A DNA stretch of 64,000 nt from Lactuca virosa (lineage: Eukaryota > Streptophyta > Magnoliopsida > Asterales > Asteraceae): contig CAKMRJ010003334.1 of NCBI GenBank assembly GCA_928212115.1, positions 34,087,027 to 34,151,026 of the forward strand. Reading direction: 5' to 3'. Below, piece by piece: positions 33,720-44,430 of this stretch. Each line of letters begins with the position of its first letter. Positions within the stretch are counted from its first letter, which is position 1. The position numbers were made by a program, and so were the translations under genes. Below the pieces are notes generated by a model. It was not told where the DNA came from and did no database searches. It saw only the letters and a program-made list of their open reading frames with translations.

Positions 33720-36700
33720 CCACCAGGGCAAGGCGGAGGCTCCAGTGGTGAGGAGTCGAGCGTTTCATCTATCAATTGAGGAGGATTGTGCATCGCCTTA
33801 TGTGGTTACCGGTATGTATCTTCTCCGTACTCATTACTGCTTTCTTGTTTATGCTTATGTGTTATGTGTTTGTATTTAGGGATGTTCCTAGTGAACGGAT
33901 TATCAACTTTGGTTCTTTTGATTCGGGTACTAACCGATCTTTTGTATCACTTACGCTCAGTAAGAGGTTTGGTGATGCTCGGGGAGAGTTAGACTATCCG
34001 TTGGATGTGGAGATCGTTGACGATCGTCCGGTGAAAGTTTCAAGGGTTCACCGGGGTTGCATTCTTGAGATTTTTCAGTGAGAGGTATCCGATTGATCTG
34101 GTTCCTATTCCTTTGTGTGAGACCAAGACTATTGTGGGTATGGATTGGCTGAGTCCCAATGGGGCCATGATTGATTGCAAGCACCAGTTAGTGAGAGTTT
34201 GAACCCCAAGTAGGAGAGAATTAAATATTTATGGAGAGGGTGCTCATCATGGATAGGCCATCTGTTCAGTTTCGAGAGCCCGCATATACCTTCAACAAGG
34301 ATGTTTATGGGTTTCTGGCCTATGTGACATATACTCGAGTTGAGGAGAAGAAGGTCGTTGATGATGTGACCATTATTCAGGAGTATCCTGATGTGTTTCC
34401 TGAGGATTTGATGGGAGTGCCTCCCGAGAGGCAGGTTGAGTTCCGAATTGATTTGATTCCGGGTGCGGCTTCGATAGCCAAAGCACCATATCGTTTAGCA
34501 CCTTCAGAGATGCAGGAGTTGTCTGCATAACTGCAAGAGCTGTTAGACAATAGTTTGCCATGGGGAGTACCGATCCTGTTTGTGAAGAAGAAGGATGGTT
34601 ATCACAGGATGTGCATTGATTATCAGGAGCTGAACAAGTTGACGGTGAAGAGTCGTTATCCACTCCTGAAGATCGATGATTTGTTTGATCAGCTTCAGGG
34701 TGCATCTTGGTTCTCCAAGATTTATTTGAGGTCAGGTTACCATCAGATGAGAGCTAAGGATGAGGACACACATAAGACATCTTTCAGATCTCGTTATGGT
34801 CGTTACGAGTTTCTAGTGTTGCCTTTTGGACTCACCAATGCCCCGACATCGTTCATGGACCTCATGAACCGAGTGTGAAAACCGATGTTGAATCAGTCTT
34901 TGATTGTGTTCATTGATGATATTTTGGTCTATTCTATGACCAAGGAGCAACATGAGGATCACTTGCGAGAGGTTTTGAGGAGGGAGAGGCTTTATGCCAA
35001 AATCTCTAAGTGTGAGTTCTGGTTGTGTGAGGTGCATTTTTTTGGGTACCTTGTCAATCAGAAGGATATATTGGTCGATCCGGCCAAGACTGAGGCAGTG
35101 ATGTAGTCAGAGGTTCCTAGGATTAGCGGGTTATTATCGGAGGTTCATTCAGGATTTCTCCAAGATTTTTATTCCTGTGAATCGTCTGAAAAGGAAGAAG
35201 ATTACTTTTCAGTGGGGAACTGAGCAGTAGGCGGCGTTTGAGACTCAGAGGCAGAAGTTATGCGAGCCTCCGATCCTAACCCTACCCGAGGATGTAGATG
35301 ATTTTGTGGTTTACTGTGATGCTTTAATCCAGGTTTGGGCGCGGTGCTTATGCATAAAGACAATATGATCGCGTACGCTTCGAGGCAGCTGAAGCCTCAC
35401 GAAGCGAATTATCCTACGTATTATTTAGAGCTGGGGGCATATTTTTTGCCCTTAAGATTTGGCGAAATTATCTTTATGGGGTTCATTGCACCATTTACAC
35501 GGGCCACAAGAGTTTGAGGTAGTTAATGGATCAACCAAATCTGAAGATGAGGCAGTGTATGTGGCTCGATATAGTGAAGGACTACGATTGTGAGATCCTG
35601 TATCACCCTAGGAAGGCCAATGTGGTGGCCGATGTGCTAAGTCGCAATGCAAATAGTGCACCTATTCGAGATCTATGCATGCGGATGACAGTTGTTACTC
35701 CACTTTTGGAGCGGATCAGAGGGGCCCAGGTAAGGGCCATGAAGGGGGAGCATCGGAAGAGTGAGAGAATCATGGATCAAATCTCCTCCTTTGATTATGA
35801 TAGCCGAGTTTTTTTGACTTTTCATAGGAGGATTTGGGCTCCTTATCTGGGTGGGTCAAGGCAGACTTTGATGGAGGAGGCTCACAAATCGAAGTTTTCG
35901 ATCCATCCGGGAGCGACAAAGATGTATCGGGATCTTAGATTGGATTATTGGTGGCCTTGCATGAAGTGGGATGTGGCTTGGTACGTGGAGAGGTGCTTCA
36001 CTTACAGGAAAGTCAAGTCCAAACATCAGAGGCCGCATGGCAAGCTGTATCCATTGGATATTCCCATGTGGAAATGGGAACATATCATTATGGATTTCAT
36101 TACCAAGTTACCGAGGACGGTGTGTGGTGTAGATTCGATTTGGGTCATCATGGATAGGTTGACCAAGAATGCACATTTCATTCCTATACACGAGAGTATA
36201 TCTGCAGAGAAGTAGGCCAATATCTACATTTACGAAGTGGTTACGCATCACGGGGTACCGGTTTCAGTGATTTCAGATCGAGATGTTCGTTTCACCTCCA
36301 GGTTTTTGAGGAAATTTCATGAGGAGTTGGGTACTCAGTTGCATTTTAATACAACATATCACCCCCAAACTGAAGGACAGAGTGAGCGGATACAGACACT
36401 CGAGGATATGCTTCACGCGTGTGTATTGAATTTTGGTGGAAGCTGGGATACGTAACTTCCATTTGTTGAGTTCTCCTACAACAACAACTACCATGACAAT
36501 ATCGATTGATCTCCCTTTGAGATGCTTTATGGGAGGAAGTTTCGGAACCCGATTTTTTATGGATAGGTTAGGCAACGGGTGATGGGGAGTACTAAGTTAG
36601 TACTCAATAGTATCGAGTTGATTCAGCAGGTACGTGGGAGGCTACAAACCGTGTGTATTCGTCAGAAGAGTTACACTGACTGACGACGTTCTAACCTCAA

Positions 36701-37154
36701 GTTCCAGGTTGGAGATTTTGTTCTTATGAAGGTGTCACCTTGGAAGGGTGTCATCCGCTTCAGAAAGTGGGGCAAGTTGGTCCCCAGGTTCATTGGTCCT
36801 TTTAGGGTTATCACTCGGGTGGGCAAGGTTGCGAACCGATTGCATCTGCCAGCCGAGTTTAGTCAGATCCACAATACCTTTCATGTCTCTTAGCTGTAGA
36901 AGTGTTTAGCTGATGATTTAGCAGTGGTTCCCTTGGACGACATTGAGGTTGATGAGCGCTTGAATTATGTTGAGAGGCTGGTCGCGATTCTCGATAGGAA
37001 GATGAAGACCCTACGAAACAAGGTGGTAGGTTTGGTGAAGGTGCATGGGCAGCACCGTAAGGGTTCGGAGTGGCCATGGGAGCCCAAAGAATAGATGAGG
37101 GAGCATTACCCCGAGTTATTTTCAACAGCAGACTTCGAGGACGAAGTCTGATTC
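33720..37154 (+). pseudogene. Gypsy A pol (heavily broken)
   Basis: The reading starts in the gag-protease linker (CASPYVVTG) and contains protease (FDSGTNRSFVS), then reverse transcriptase from about 34390 with FIDD intact (VFIDDILVYS). A short deletion at about 34551 removes residues expected before PWGVPILFVKKK. RNase H follows in pieces (35100-35640). Integrase (35640-36600) keeps HKSKFSIHPGATKMYRDL, but its second zinc Cys pair is CFTY. The C-terminal region extends to YPELF near 37120. Stops or shifts occur at about 34078, 34201, 34528, 34876, 35104, 36213, 36453 and elsewhere, so no enzyme survives. At 33812-33879 a 68-bp GTATGT...TTTAG segment interrupts the frame and may be an intron. 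Confidence 0.92.
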
Positions 37155-37168
37155 AAGTAGGGGAGAGT

Positions 37169-37540
37169 TGTAACATCCGGATCTTCAAGGTATAATATTT
37201 TATTCAAATTTTGCAAGTTATGAAAGGTCACGACGTGGCATGGCCTGGTTGATCACATATTCCATTTAACTTCTCATGACGTGACTATGTTTTGATCACG
37301 ATGTGAGGACTATTTTGGGCCAAAACCCTAATTCTCGGGGTTAGTGCCCTATTTAGGGGCACTAACTTCTAGGGTTGCCTTATTTGGCAGCCCCTATTCT
37401 TTGAGAAGCAATCCCCACCCCAATGCCTAGCCTCCTTGAAGTATTTTTGAGTATGTGAAGGTTTTGTGAATGATAGAAGGAAGAATTAGTCCATCACGTT
37501 GTGTGTTAGCTCAATTTCAACTTGGATCCAACATTCTCAC
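37169..37540 (+). mobile_element. Start of gypsy A 3' LTR, truncated
   Basis: A polypurine tract AAGTAGGGGAGAG (37155-37167) precedes TGTAACATCC. About 370 bp align with the 5' LTR, with clear divergence and loss of about 22 bp between two motif copies (13530-13552 of the 5' LTR). It stops at CATTCTCA, where ACATAC repeats begin. Confidence 0.88.
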
Positions 37541-38460
37541 ATAGATAAACATAAACATACACATACACATACACATTCAATGCTTATTAATACATTTACT
37601 CGTTTAATGGTTTAACACTATAATGCTTATTAATACATTTACATACAAATACTCACAAACACGTATACATACACATATACACGTACACATATACCACAAC
37701 TCATTCATGTATATAAGTATACATATACAAACATAAACCCATCACAAGTTGGTGAAAAATATAGACATTACAATATTAAACCGTGAAACGAGTACTTGAT
37801 CCTGAAGGTGCACAAAACTTTATGAACGATATTAATAGCTATAAGTTGGTGAAAATAAAGATGATCATGTACAATAGATGTGTAAAAAAAATACGAAGCG
37901 AAAAAAACGACGTTTGGTGCCCGAAAAATCGAAATTAAGAAAAATTTGTAGCTAATTAGCTACTGATTTTTTTATTTTCGATTTTTCGGGCACCAACCGT
38001 CGTTTTCTTCGCTTCATTTTTTTCACACTTCTATTGTACATGATTATCTATATTTTCACCAACTTATAGCCATTAATATCGTTTATAAAGTCGTGTGCAC
38101 CTTCGGGATCTCTTACTCGTTTAATGGTTTAATATTATAATACTTATTAATATTTGCGATTTTTATACGCATACATGTAGACACATACACACATAGATAA
38201 ACATAAACATACACATATACATTCAAATACACACACATACACATATGTACTTACATACACATTCAAATACACACACATGCATACACATACACATAAACAT
38301 ACACATACACATTCAAATACACACATACACATACATATACATACACATACACACATAAATTTACATACGCACCCACATACACGTACATACACATACATAA
38401 GTACATACATAGACATACAAATATACATATTTCCCTTTATTATAATCATTTTTCATTATT
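37541..38460. repeat. ACATAC-type microsatellites flanking a foldback element
   Basis: Imperfect (ACATACAC)n tracts occupy 37541-37730 and 38165-38430. The string CATAGATAAACATAAACATA starts both tracts (37539 and 38188). CTCGTTTAATGGTTTAA with CTTATTAATA is repeated at about 37597-37636 and 38113-38153. The His/Thr-rich frames here are microsatellite artefacts. Confidence 0.8.
37770..38145. mobile_element. Foldback (long inverted repeat) element
   Basis: Arms of roughly 180 bp are imperfect inverted copies. The left arm carries GCGAAAAAAACGACGTTTGG and GGTGCCCGAAAAATCGAAA; the right arm carries their complements, and CATGTACAATAGA, TATAAGTTGGTGAAAATA and AACGATATTAAT also pair. The centre is a perfect palindrome GTAGCTAATTAGCTAC (37948-37963). 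No target duplication was recognised. A MITE or the paired ends of a larger element are both possible. Confidence 0.75.
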
Positions 38461-38719
38461 TATAAATTAAACATAGATTATTTCACCTTATTGATGTGTT
38501 AAACGTAGTTTTTTTCGTTTAATCGTTTGTTTGTGTGTTAAACACATTTGTTACACTTATGATATATTATTATGATGTTTATAAATATTATTATTAATAG
38601 TATTATTAGTATGATTTTTAATTGTCCGTGTCTTAAATATGTAAGAAAAATGATCAAAAAAAAATTAAGAGTCGAATAATGAAAAATAATAATAATTTGA
38701 GTAATAATAATAATAATGA

Positions 38720-38907
38720 AAATTATAAATTCGTCGATATTTCGTAGCTATTCTATAGCTATTTTCTTCCGTCGCTAGTCCGTAGTTATTCCGTTACTAT
38801 ATTAGGGCGTCCCATTCTGTAGCTGATCCGTAGCGATTCTGTAGCTAATTAGCTACAAAAATTTTCCGTAGCTATTTTCTGTAGGAAAACCCCTTATTTT
38901 CTAGTAG

Positions 38908-38910
<3 letters not shown>
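38720..38910 (-). mobile_element. Possible CACTA-type transposon end
   Basis: On the minus strand it reads ACTCTACTAGAAAATAAGG from 38910, similar to CACTACAAGAAAA-type termini. It is followed by many subterminal GTAGCTATT, CGTAGC and CCGTCGC repeats. It contains the same palindrome GTAGCTAATTAGCTAC (38841-38856) as the centre of the foldback element. The partner end and target duplication were not found, so this is tentative. Confidence 0.4.
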
Positions 38911-38947
<37 letters not shown>

Positions 38948-39185
38948 GGTAAAACTTAAAGATGAGACCGATATATTAGAAGGTAACTGATGGCAAGATG
39001 AATGCTGAATTAAGATGCAAAAATGATATGAAAACATAACATGTTACTCAATGTTATCTTATTGTCGGTTTTATAAAAAAATAAAATTCAAAATGACAAA
39101 AACGGGTTAGATTTGCATCCAAACATGACAAATTAAGAACATGGCAAATCGTGGACTTGAAAGCAACAATGCTCACAAAACCCCT
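38911..39185. other. Upstream region of the expansin gene with (ATT)n tract
   Basis: An (ATT)n tract at about 38910-38945 is followed by 240 bp of AT-rich sequence without recognised repeats. This is all the unique sequence between the transposon remnants and the TATA box of the gene. Confidence 0.6.
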
Positions 39186-39193
39186 TATAAAAA
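39186..39193 (+). promoter_or_regulatory. TATA box of the beta-expansin gene
   Basis: TATAAAAA lies 79 bp before the start codon, preceded by CCCCT. Transcription would begin about 25-35 bp downstream, giving a 5' UTR of about 45-55 bases. Confidence 0.65.
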
Positions 39194-39264
39194 CCCTATT
39201 TGCTGCCCCTTAAAAAAGCAAGAAATTTGGTACACTTTTAGTGGTCAAGCACCAAAAAGCATTA

Positions 39265-39461
39265 ATGGCCACCATTTCTTCACATTTCCTACTCTTCCTA
39301 TGTCTTCTAACCACCTTCTTCACATTCTCATTTGCCATAAGACCAAAACACTTCAACATATCCACCGTAGCCACCCACTGGTCCACCGCCTCTGCCACCT
39401 GGTATGGCAGTCCCGATGGTGCTGGAAGTGATGGTAAGTACTAAGTATTGCAATTGGATTC

Positions 39462-39548
<87 letters not shown>

Positions 39549-40798
39549 TATATATATACCCTCTTTACTTATGTTGCATGTTGGTATATTATAAGGTGAA
39601 TGAAAGGCTAACTTGGTAAAAACAATGCATGCAGGAGGTTCATGTGGGTATGGACCCGCAGTGTCACAAGCACCGTTTTCTTCCATGGTGACTGGAATTG
39701 GCCCATCTCTCTATAATGCAGGAAAAGAATGTGGGGCTTGTTATATGGTAGGAACACGTGGACCCCACATTTACAAATATTTTTAATTTTATTTTTATGT
39801 TAGTAAAATGTTGCTAATGTACGAGTTTAAAAGTCTCATAATTTGTTATAATTTGCGCTCAAAGTTGTTACGTGGAGCTGTTTAAAGAGTCTTTAAATAT
39901 TATTGTTATGTAGGTAAAGTGTACCAAACATTGGGCATGTTCACACAAGCCGGCTAGGGTTGTTATCACTGATTTTTGCCCCGGAGGCAAGTGTGCAGCT
40001 GGCCATGCTCATTTTGATCTTAGCGGAACCGCATTTGGTGCTATGGCAAAACCAGGCCAAGAAAAACATTTACGTGACGCAGGAGATTTGCAAATTCGAT
40101 TTGCAAGGTAATTTTATTTTGAAGTAAATTACATTTTGGCCTCCAAATATAGTTAATTTCTATAATTTTGGTCTTTATTAATTAAAGGTTTTATAACCTT
40201 TAGTTGCACACGTTCCAAATAAAATAACATTTCTTTGTCTCTTGAGTATAGCTGATTTTTGTAATTTTGGTCACAAAAATATCTAGTCATTATTTGAAAG
40301 AAACACAAAAAATTACAACAACCTCAAATAGTGACAAAGTTTACCAATATATGATATACAATTTAATCATTACTTTGTTACATTTTCAAAACCGAAGATA
40401 ACCATGATGTTGATGCACATTTTTATCATATTTTGAAAATGTTGGTTACCTTTCTTTTGTATTTTTGAAGGGTTGAGTGTGATTATTCAAGAACAAACAT
40501 AGTGTTCCATGTAGACCAGAGATCGAACCCTAATTACTTTGCTATGGTGGTTGAATTCGAAGAAGGTGATGGAGATTTAGGTGGAGTGAGTTTAAAAGAA
40601 GAGAATAGTACCAAATGGTTGAAAATGGTGCAATCTTGGGGTACAGTTTGGAAAATCGACCCCGGGAGGGAGCTACACCCTCCATTTTCTATAAGATTGA
40701 TATCACAATACTCAGAGCATATCTTAGTCGCAAAAAATGTGATTCCTAGTGGATGGAAGCCGGGGTCAATGTATAGGTCAGTGGTCAACTACCTTTAA
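39265..40798 (+). CDS. EXPB: Beta-expansin, four exons
   Basis: Exons 39265-39433, 39635-39747, 39914-40107 and 40471-40798 join to 267 codons, with GT...AG at every intron. Beta-expansins are secreted proteins that loosen cell walls without hydrolysis. Residues 1-24 form a signal peptide. A double-psi beta-barrel domain follows (TWYGSPDGAGSDG near 45; Cys in GGSCGYG, GKECGACYM, VKCT, WACS, TDFCPGG and GKC; HFD at 127-129), then the C-terminal CBM63 domain with the WLKMVQSWGTVW aromatic stretch. The end, GWKPGSMYRSVVNYL, is typical of the family. The length is normal and no residue is visibly missing. The ATG is the first in frame and starts the signal peptide. Intron 1 holds about 80 bp of (TA)n. 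The tissue and number within the family cannot be told from sequence. Confidence 0.95.
39465..39558. repeat. (TA)n microsatellite in expansin intron 1
   Basis: About 40 TA units, briefly broken by AA near 39545, fill nearly half of the first intron. The canonical splice sites at 39434 and 39634 are unaffected. Confidence 0.97.
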
Positions 40799-42041
40799 GA
40801 GGGTTATTTGAAGTCATATTAAGTATTTTATTTGTTGTTTTGATGTATTACCGGTGAGAATTAAGAGGTGGCATGAGAAGAGTCGGGTTTATGAATCACA
40901 ATAATTTGTGAAATATATTTGACCGCTAAGTCACCCTTATTAGGATGAAGAATAATTTGTGTTGTCTATGTACGGAAAGAGCGTCAAGTATTAAAAAAAT
41001 AATTGGATGGGTACATTTTGATGATTTCATTGAGGTAAATGTATTGTTTGTTGTATTTTGTTATAAAAATTAATAGATATTTGAGAGTTTAATGTTAAAG
41101 TGGAATGATATATTTTGGCTAATAAGGTATTTTGATAGTATATGGTTTATGGCAATTGAAGAACATATTTTGATAGTAAAAATCGTGTTATGGTTAATTT
41201 GGTAAGTCATATGGGAGATGTTTATTTAAGTCACGTGGAAGATGTTGCTTACTAACTCATGTTCAAATCATGTGAGCTACATTCATAAGCTACATTCACA
41301 TTGGGGTGACCAAGATGGCCAAGAGAAAGGTTTGCAACACAACTCAATAGATTAATTTGTTTTGTATAATCGCCAAGGCGAACCCTCTCCCCCATAAGTC
41401 AAGTTGGAAAAGTGCTATGGTTAGGCTAAAACGTAGTTGAAAAATATGTAATTTTGAAGAGGTAATGTTAGTAAGTTCTCTATTTTTTTTTAGTTATTTT
41501 CTTGGTTAAAACACCAATTTCAACCCATAGAATTGTAGATATTCCATTATCAATTACCATTTTTTTCTCTTAAGAATTCTTTTAGAGTTTCATGACAATT
41601 ACTCCATTTCTCTCAACAACTACCAATATGGATTTTTTTTTTTTTTCTAAAACGATGGACCCTTTGTCCGCTAATTGTTTATATCAATTTCTCTTGAAAA
41701 TAAACTTGTAATAAGTCAAAGAAGAAACGGCGTTTATAATCATATTATTCTTGTTTGTTACTCAAGGTTCCTCCTTTCATGGACCCCAAGAGATACGTTA
41801 AGATTATTTTTCTTGAAAACGGTGAGTGACTAAATTTCGTATAGTAGGGATTTTCTAATATGTGAATCATAATAACTTTTTTTTCTTCTAATAAATAAGG
41901 TATCGTACTCGATGACATAACCAATAATCGGCTCTCAGCTGATTTAGTTAACTATTGTTGATAGATACACTTAAATTTGGAAATTTTGTACTTATTAATC
42001 TTTTTATTTGTTTCACATGGAAAAAGACAAATTTCACAATC

Positions 42042-42073
<32 letters not shown>

Positions 42074-42397
42074 GATAGATACAACAAAAGTCACTAAATT
42101 TATATAAAAATTGGATTTTGACACTGTTATTTTTTGTCTTAAATTGGGCACTGCATTTCTAATTTATTACAATTCCGACCACTTGGTCGGTCAACTCGGT
42201 TGGCTGCTGATTCTCAAAATTTAAAAGAAAAAAAAAGTAACACAAAAGACATTAAATTTTCATTTTTCTTTTTCAAATTTGACACTAAGTTTAATTTTTT
42301 TTTTCAATTTTGACATTCCATTTTTTTGTTCCAAATCGAACATCATTTTTTCCAATTTTATTAAATGTTACCATTTTCCATTTGAAACTATATAAAT
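40799..42397. other. AT-rich sequence downstream of the expansin gene
   Basis: It starts with the 3' UTR of the expansin gene; no clear AATAAA was picked out. The rest is AT-rich with poly-T runs and an (ATT)n tract at about 42041-42073. No gene, RNA or transposon terminus was recognised. Confidence 0.6.
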
Positions 42398-42629
42398 AAT
42401 GTAACATCCAGTTTTGGGATGTCGCTAATTTCGATATAACGAACCGTAATTTGATCAAGTAAAGGTTTTGGGCTTCAAGAAAATAAAAGTTAGACCTTAT
42501 TGAATATTGATAATGTTAGTTAAGTGATTTAAGGCATTGAATTGTGTTTTGGAGCAAAATGGGTAAAATGATAAAAAGTGATATTCTGAGCTTTTGCATG
42601 TATTCATAAATTAAGTTCTATATGTTTTT
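42398..42629 (+). mobile_element. Probable gypsy LTR start fragment
   Basis: TGTAACATCCAG-type sequence begins near 42399 and is followed by GGGATGTCGCTAATTTCGATA and AGCAAAATGGGTAAAATG, like the first part of plant gypsy LTRs. It ends where LTR J begins, so only a start fragment is visible. Confidence 0.4.
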
Positions 42630-43449
42630 TGTAACGTCTCAAATTCCAAAATTGTTTTTTTCATTTTTGAAAATAAAATAAACACCCATTTTTAAGAAAA
42701 TTACATTTACATCAAACCATTTGTTCATAAACCATTATTTAGAAATCAATGTTATAAGAAAGACAATATAGAATCTCGAATCACAAGTCGTTGATGTGTG
42801 TACAGTCCCTCCTTCGTAATCCGATAGGAACCTGCAAGACATTTAATTCATGACTGTAAGCACACAGATTATTGACTTCCCCAAAATACCACATACCACA
42901 AATATAACAGCACATAGCTATAAGGAGTCTGTAACAACCCCGGGTCCATATCAACCCCAAGTCCGTATTGACTCCGAGTCTAGATCGACTCCATCAGATT
43001 CGCATCAACCCCAGGTCCGTATCAACTTCGAGTCCAGATCGACTCCATCGGGTCCGTATCAACCCTAGGTTCGTATCAACCCACATGCACATAACATACA
43101 AGCATACCGGCAAGAGTCACGAAGACAACATGCACAAAACTATACTTAGCGTCCTATACTATAATGAGAAGACTCACCTGAATGAAGAGTTGAAATTCCT
43201 ACTCTTAGTCCCACAGAGTCTGCTACAGGATCCTCCTAAACCAATCACCTAGCGTCCTACAGTATAATGAGAAGACTCACCTAAATGAAGAGCTGAAATT
43301 TCTACTCTTAGTCCCATAAAGTCTGCTACACGATCCTCCTAAACTAATCACCAGCTAAAACTCAAGTTATAGCTCAACACCTCTCCAAGTTTGACTAAAA
43401 GTAAAACTAGTCAAAAAGTCAATGGTCAATTGGTCAAAGTCTACTTCAG

Positions 43450-43560
43450 CAGATCGCCACGTCGTGGCCTCCCCTTTGCCACGATGTGGGAGAAAAACGA
43501 CAAAATAATCGGGCATCCCCAGTCGCCACATGGTGGCCTCCCATTTGCCACATCGTGGGA
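43450..43560 (-). repeat. Second CCACGTCGTGG motif cluster in LTR J
   Basis: GCCACGTCGTGGCC, GCCACGATGTGGG, GCCACATGGTGGCC and GCCACATCGTGGG fall within about 110 bp, 0.7-0.9 kb downstream of the promoter block in LTR orientation. Confidence 0.8.
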
Positions 43561-44176
43561 ATTGCGTCTCAACAGCTTAATACATCCCAATGAGTCCAAA
43601 TCTCTAAACCTAGATCCTTAATGACAACTTAAGGCATTGACTCAACTATTAAGCTCTTAATAACTAAAGCCATACACCCATAACTTCCAGAAGGATTTCA
43701 TACTCCTATTCCAACATAAAAATCATAGCTTTATGGACTTGCATGTCCAATGCAAATCTAGATCTCAAACTAGGTCAAAATAGGGCAAAAAGACCAAAAT
43801 CTCATGCGTGGAGCTCAAAATACAATCAAACTTCAGATCCAAAAGATATAGTGACCAAGGAACCAAGGCGAGCTATAAAGTTACAAACTTTATATCATCA
43901 AGCCAACCCAAACTCAAATATGAGTCAATAAATACAATAAATATTAGATCTATGAAGAGAGAACCAAAAAGGTGGAGGCTTTATACCTTCCCAAGCTTCA
44001 TAAGATGCATGAGGTGCAAGATCTGGAGTGATGCACTCTTCCAACTAGCAAGAACACTACTCCTTATTCCAAAATGCAAGCCAAAGCTTCAAACTTCAAG
44101 AATCGCCATTAATACAACCAGAATCACACCAAGGAGGCTAGAGTTTTGTTTGAAAGGGTTGGAGGCTGAAAATGAT

Positions 44177-44354
44177 ACCCTAATTCTTGAGATTAGGTGT
44201 TTAAATATCGAGAAAATTCAAAAAAACCATGGGCAAGGGCCGCCACGGCTTCCACGTCGTGGCCTTTCCTTTGATACGTCGTGGCAACCAAATAAACGCG
44301 CGATCAAGCACAAAATACGCCACGTCGTTGAGCTCCAATCACCATGTCGTGGCA
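44177..44354 (-). promoter_or_regulatory. Promoter-like block of LTR J with CCACGTCGTGG motifs
   Basis: Copies include CCACGTCGTGG (44252-44262), TACGTCGTGGC (from 44276), CCACGTCGTTG (from 44320) and CCATGTCGTGGC (from 44342). Minus-strand GATATTTAAACACC and an AGGGT telo-box-like string follow. The motif is the same as in LTR A. Confidence 0.6.
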
Positions 44355-44430
44355 CCTAGTTTTTCCCAAAAATCTGATTTCTAATCCCACCAAGCCTTCA
44401 CCTGATCCATTCTGGGAAACGGGTGTTACA

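Larger units (their letters stand above)
13466..37540 (+). mobile_element. Gypsy element A (Tekay-like), host of nested elements B and C
   Basis: The 5' LTR (13466-15002), primer-binding site and leader are on the left. The broken pol, polypurine tract and start of the 3' LTR are at 33720-37540. Both LTRs start TGTAACAT and share the AAGGTATAATATTTTAT and CCAAAACCCTAATTCTCGG segments. The middle (15694-33719) is occupied by gypsy B, itself carrying copia C. About 1.3 kb of gag expected between leader and pol is absent, so the insertion was followed by a deletion. The right end is cut at 37540 by microsatellite-rich DNA. Confidence 0.85.
42630..44430 (-). mobile_element. Gypsy 3' LTR J
   Basis: On the minus strand it starts at 44430 with TGTAACACCCG, directly after a polypurine tract AAGTGGGGGAGCAT (44444-44431), and ends at 42630 as GAGACGTTACA. 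The tract shows it is a 3' LTR of a minus-strand element. It has CCACGTCGTGG motifs near 44240-44354 and again at 43450-43560, a minisatellite of GTCCGTATCAACCC and TCGACTCCATC strings (42935-43080), and the conserved ACTTCCCCAAAATACC block on the plus strand. An open frame at 43808-44359 lies across the promoter and is not a gene. Confidence 0.82.

Noticed and set aside
38147..38465. His/Thr- and Cys/Val-rich frames
   Set aside because: They are translations of an ACATAC microsatellite.
39265..40798. Expansin as a pseudogene because no single long frame is present
   Set aside because: Four exons join in phase with GT-AG introns and keep all expected motifs.
43808..44359. 183-codon open frame
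   Set aside because: It spans the promoter and motif region of LTR J on the opposite strand, has no domain, and is explained by the LTR.
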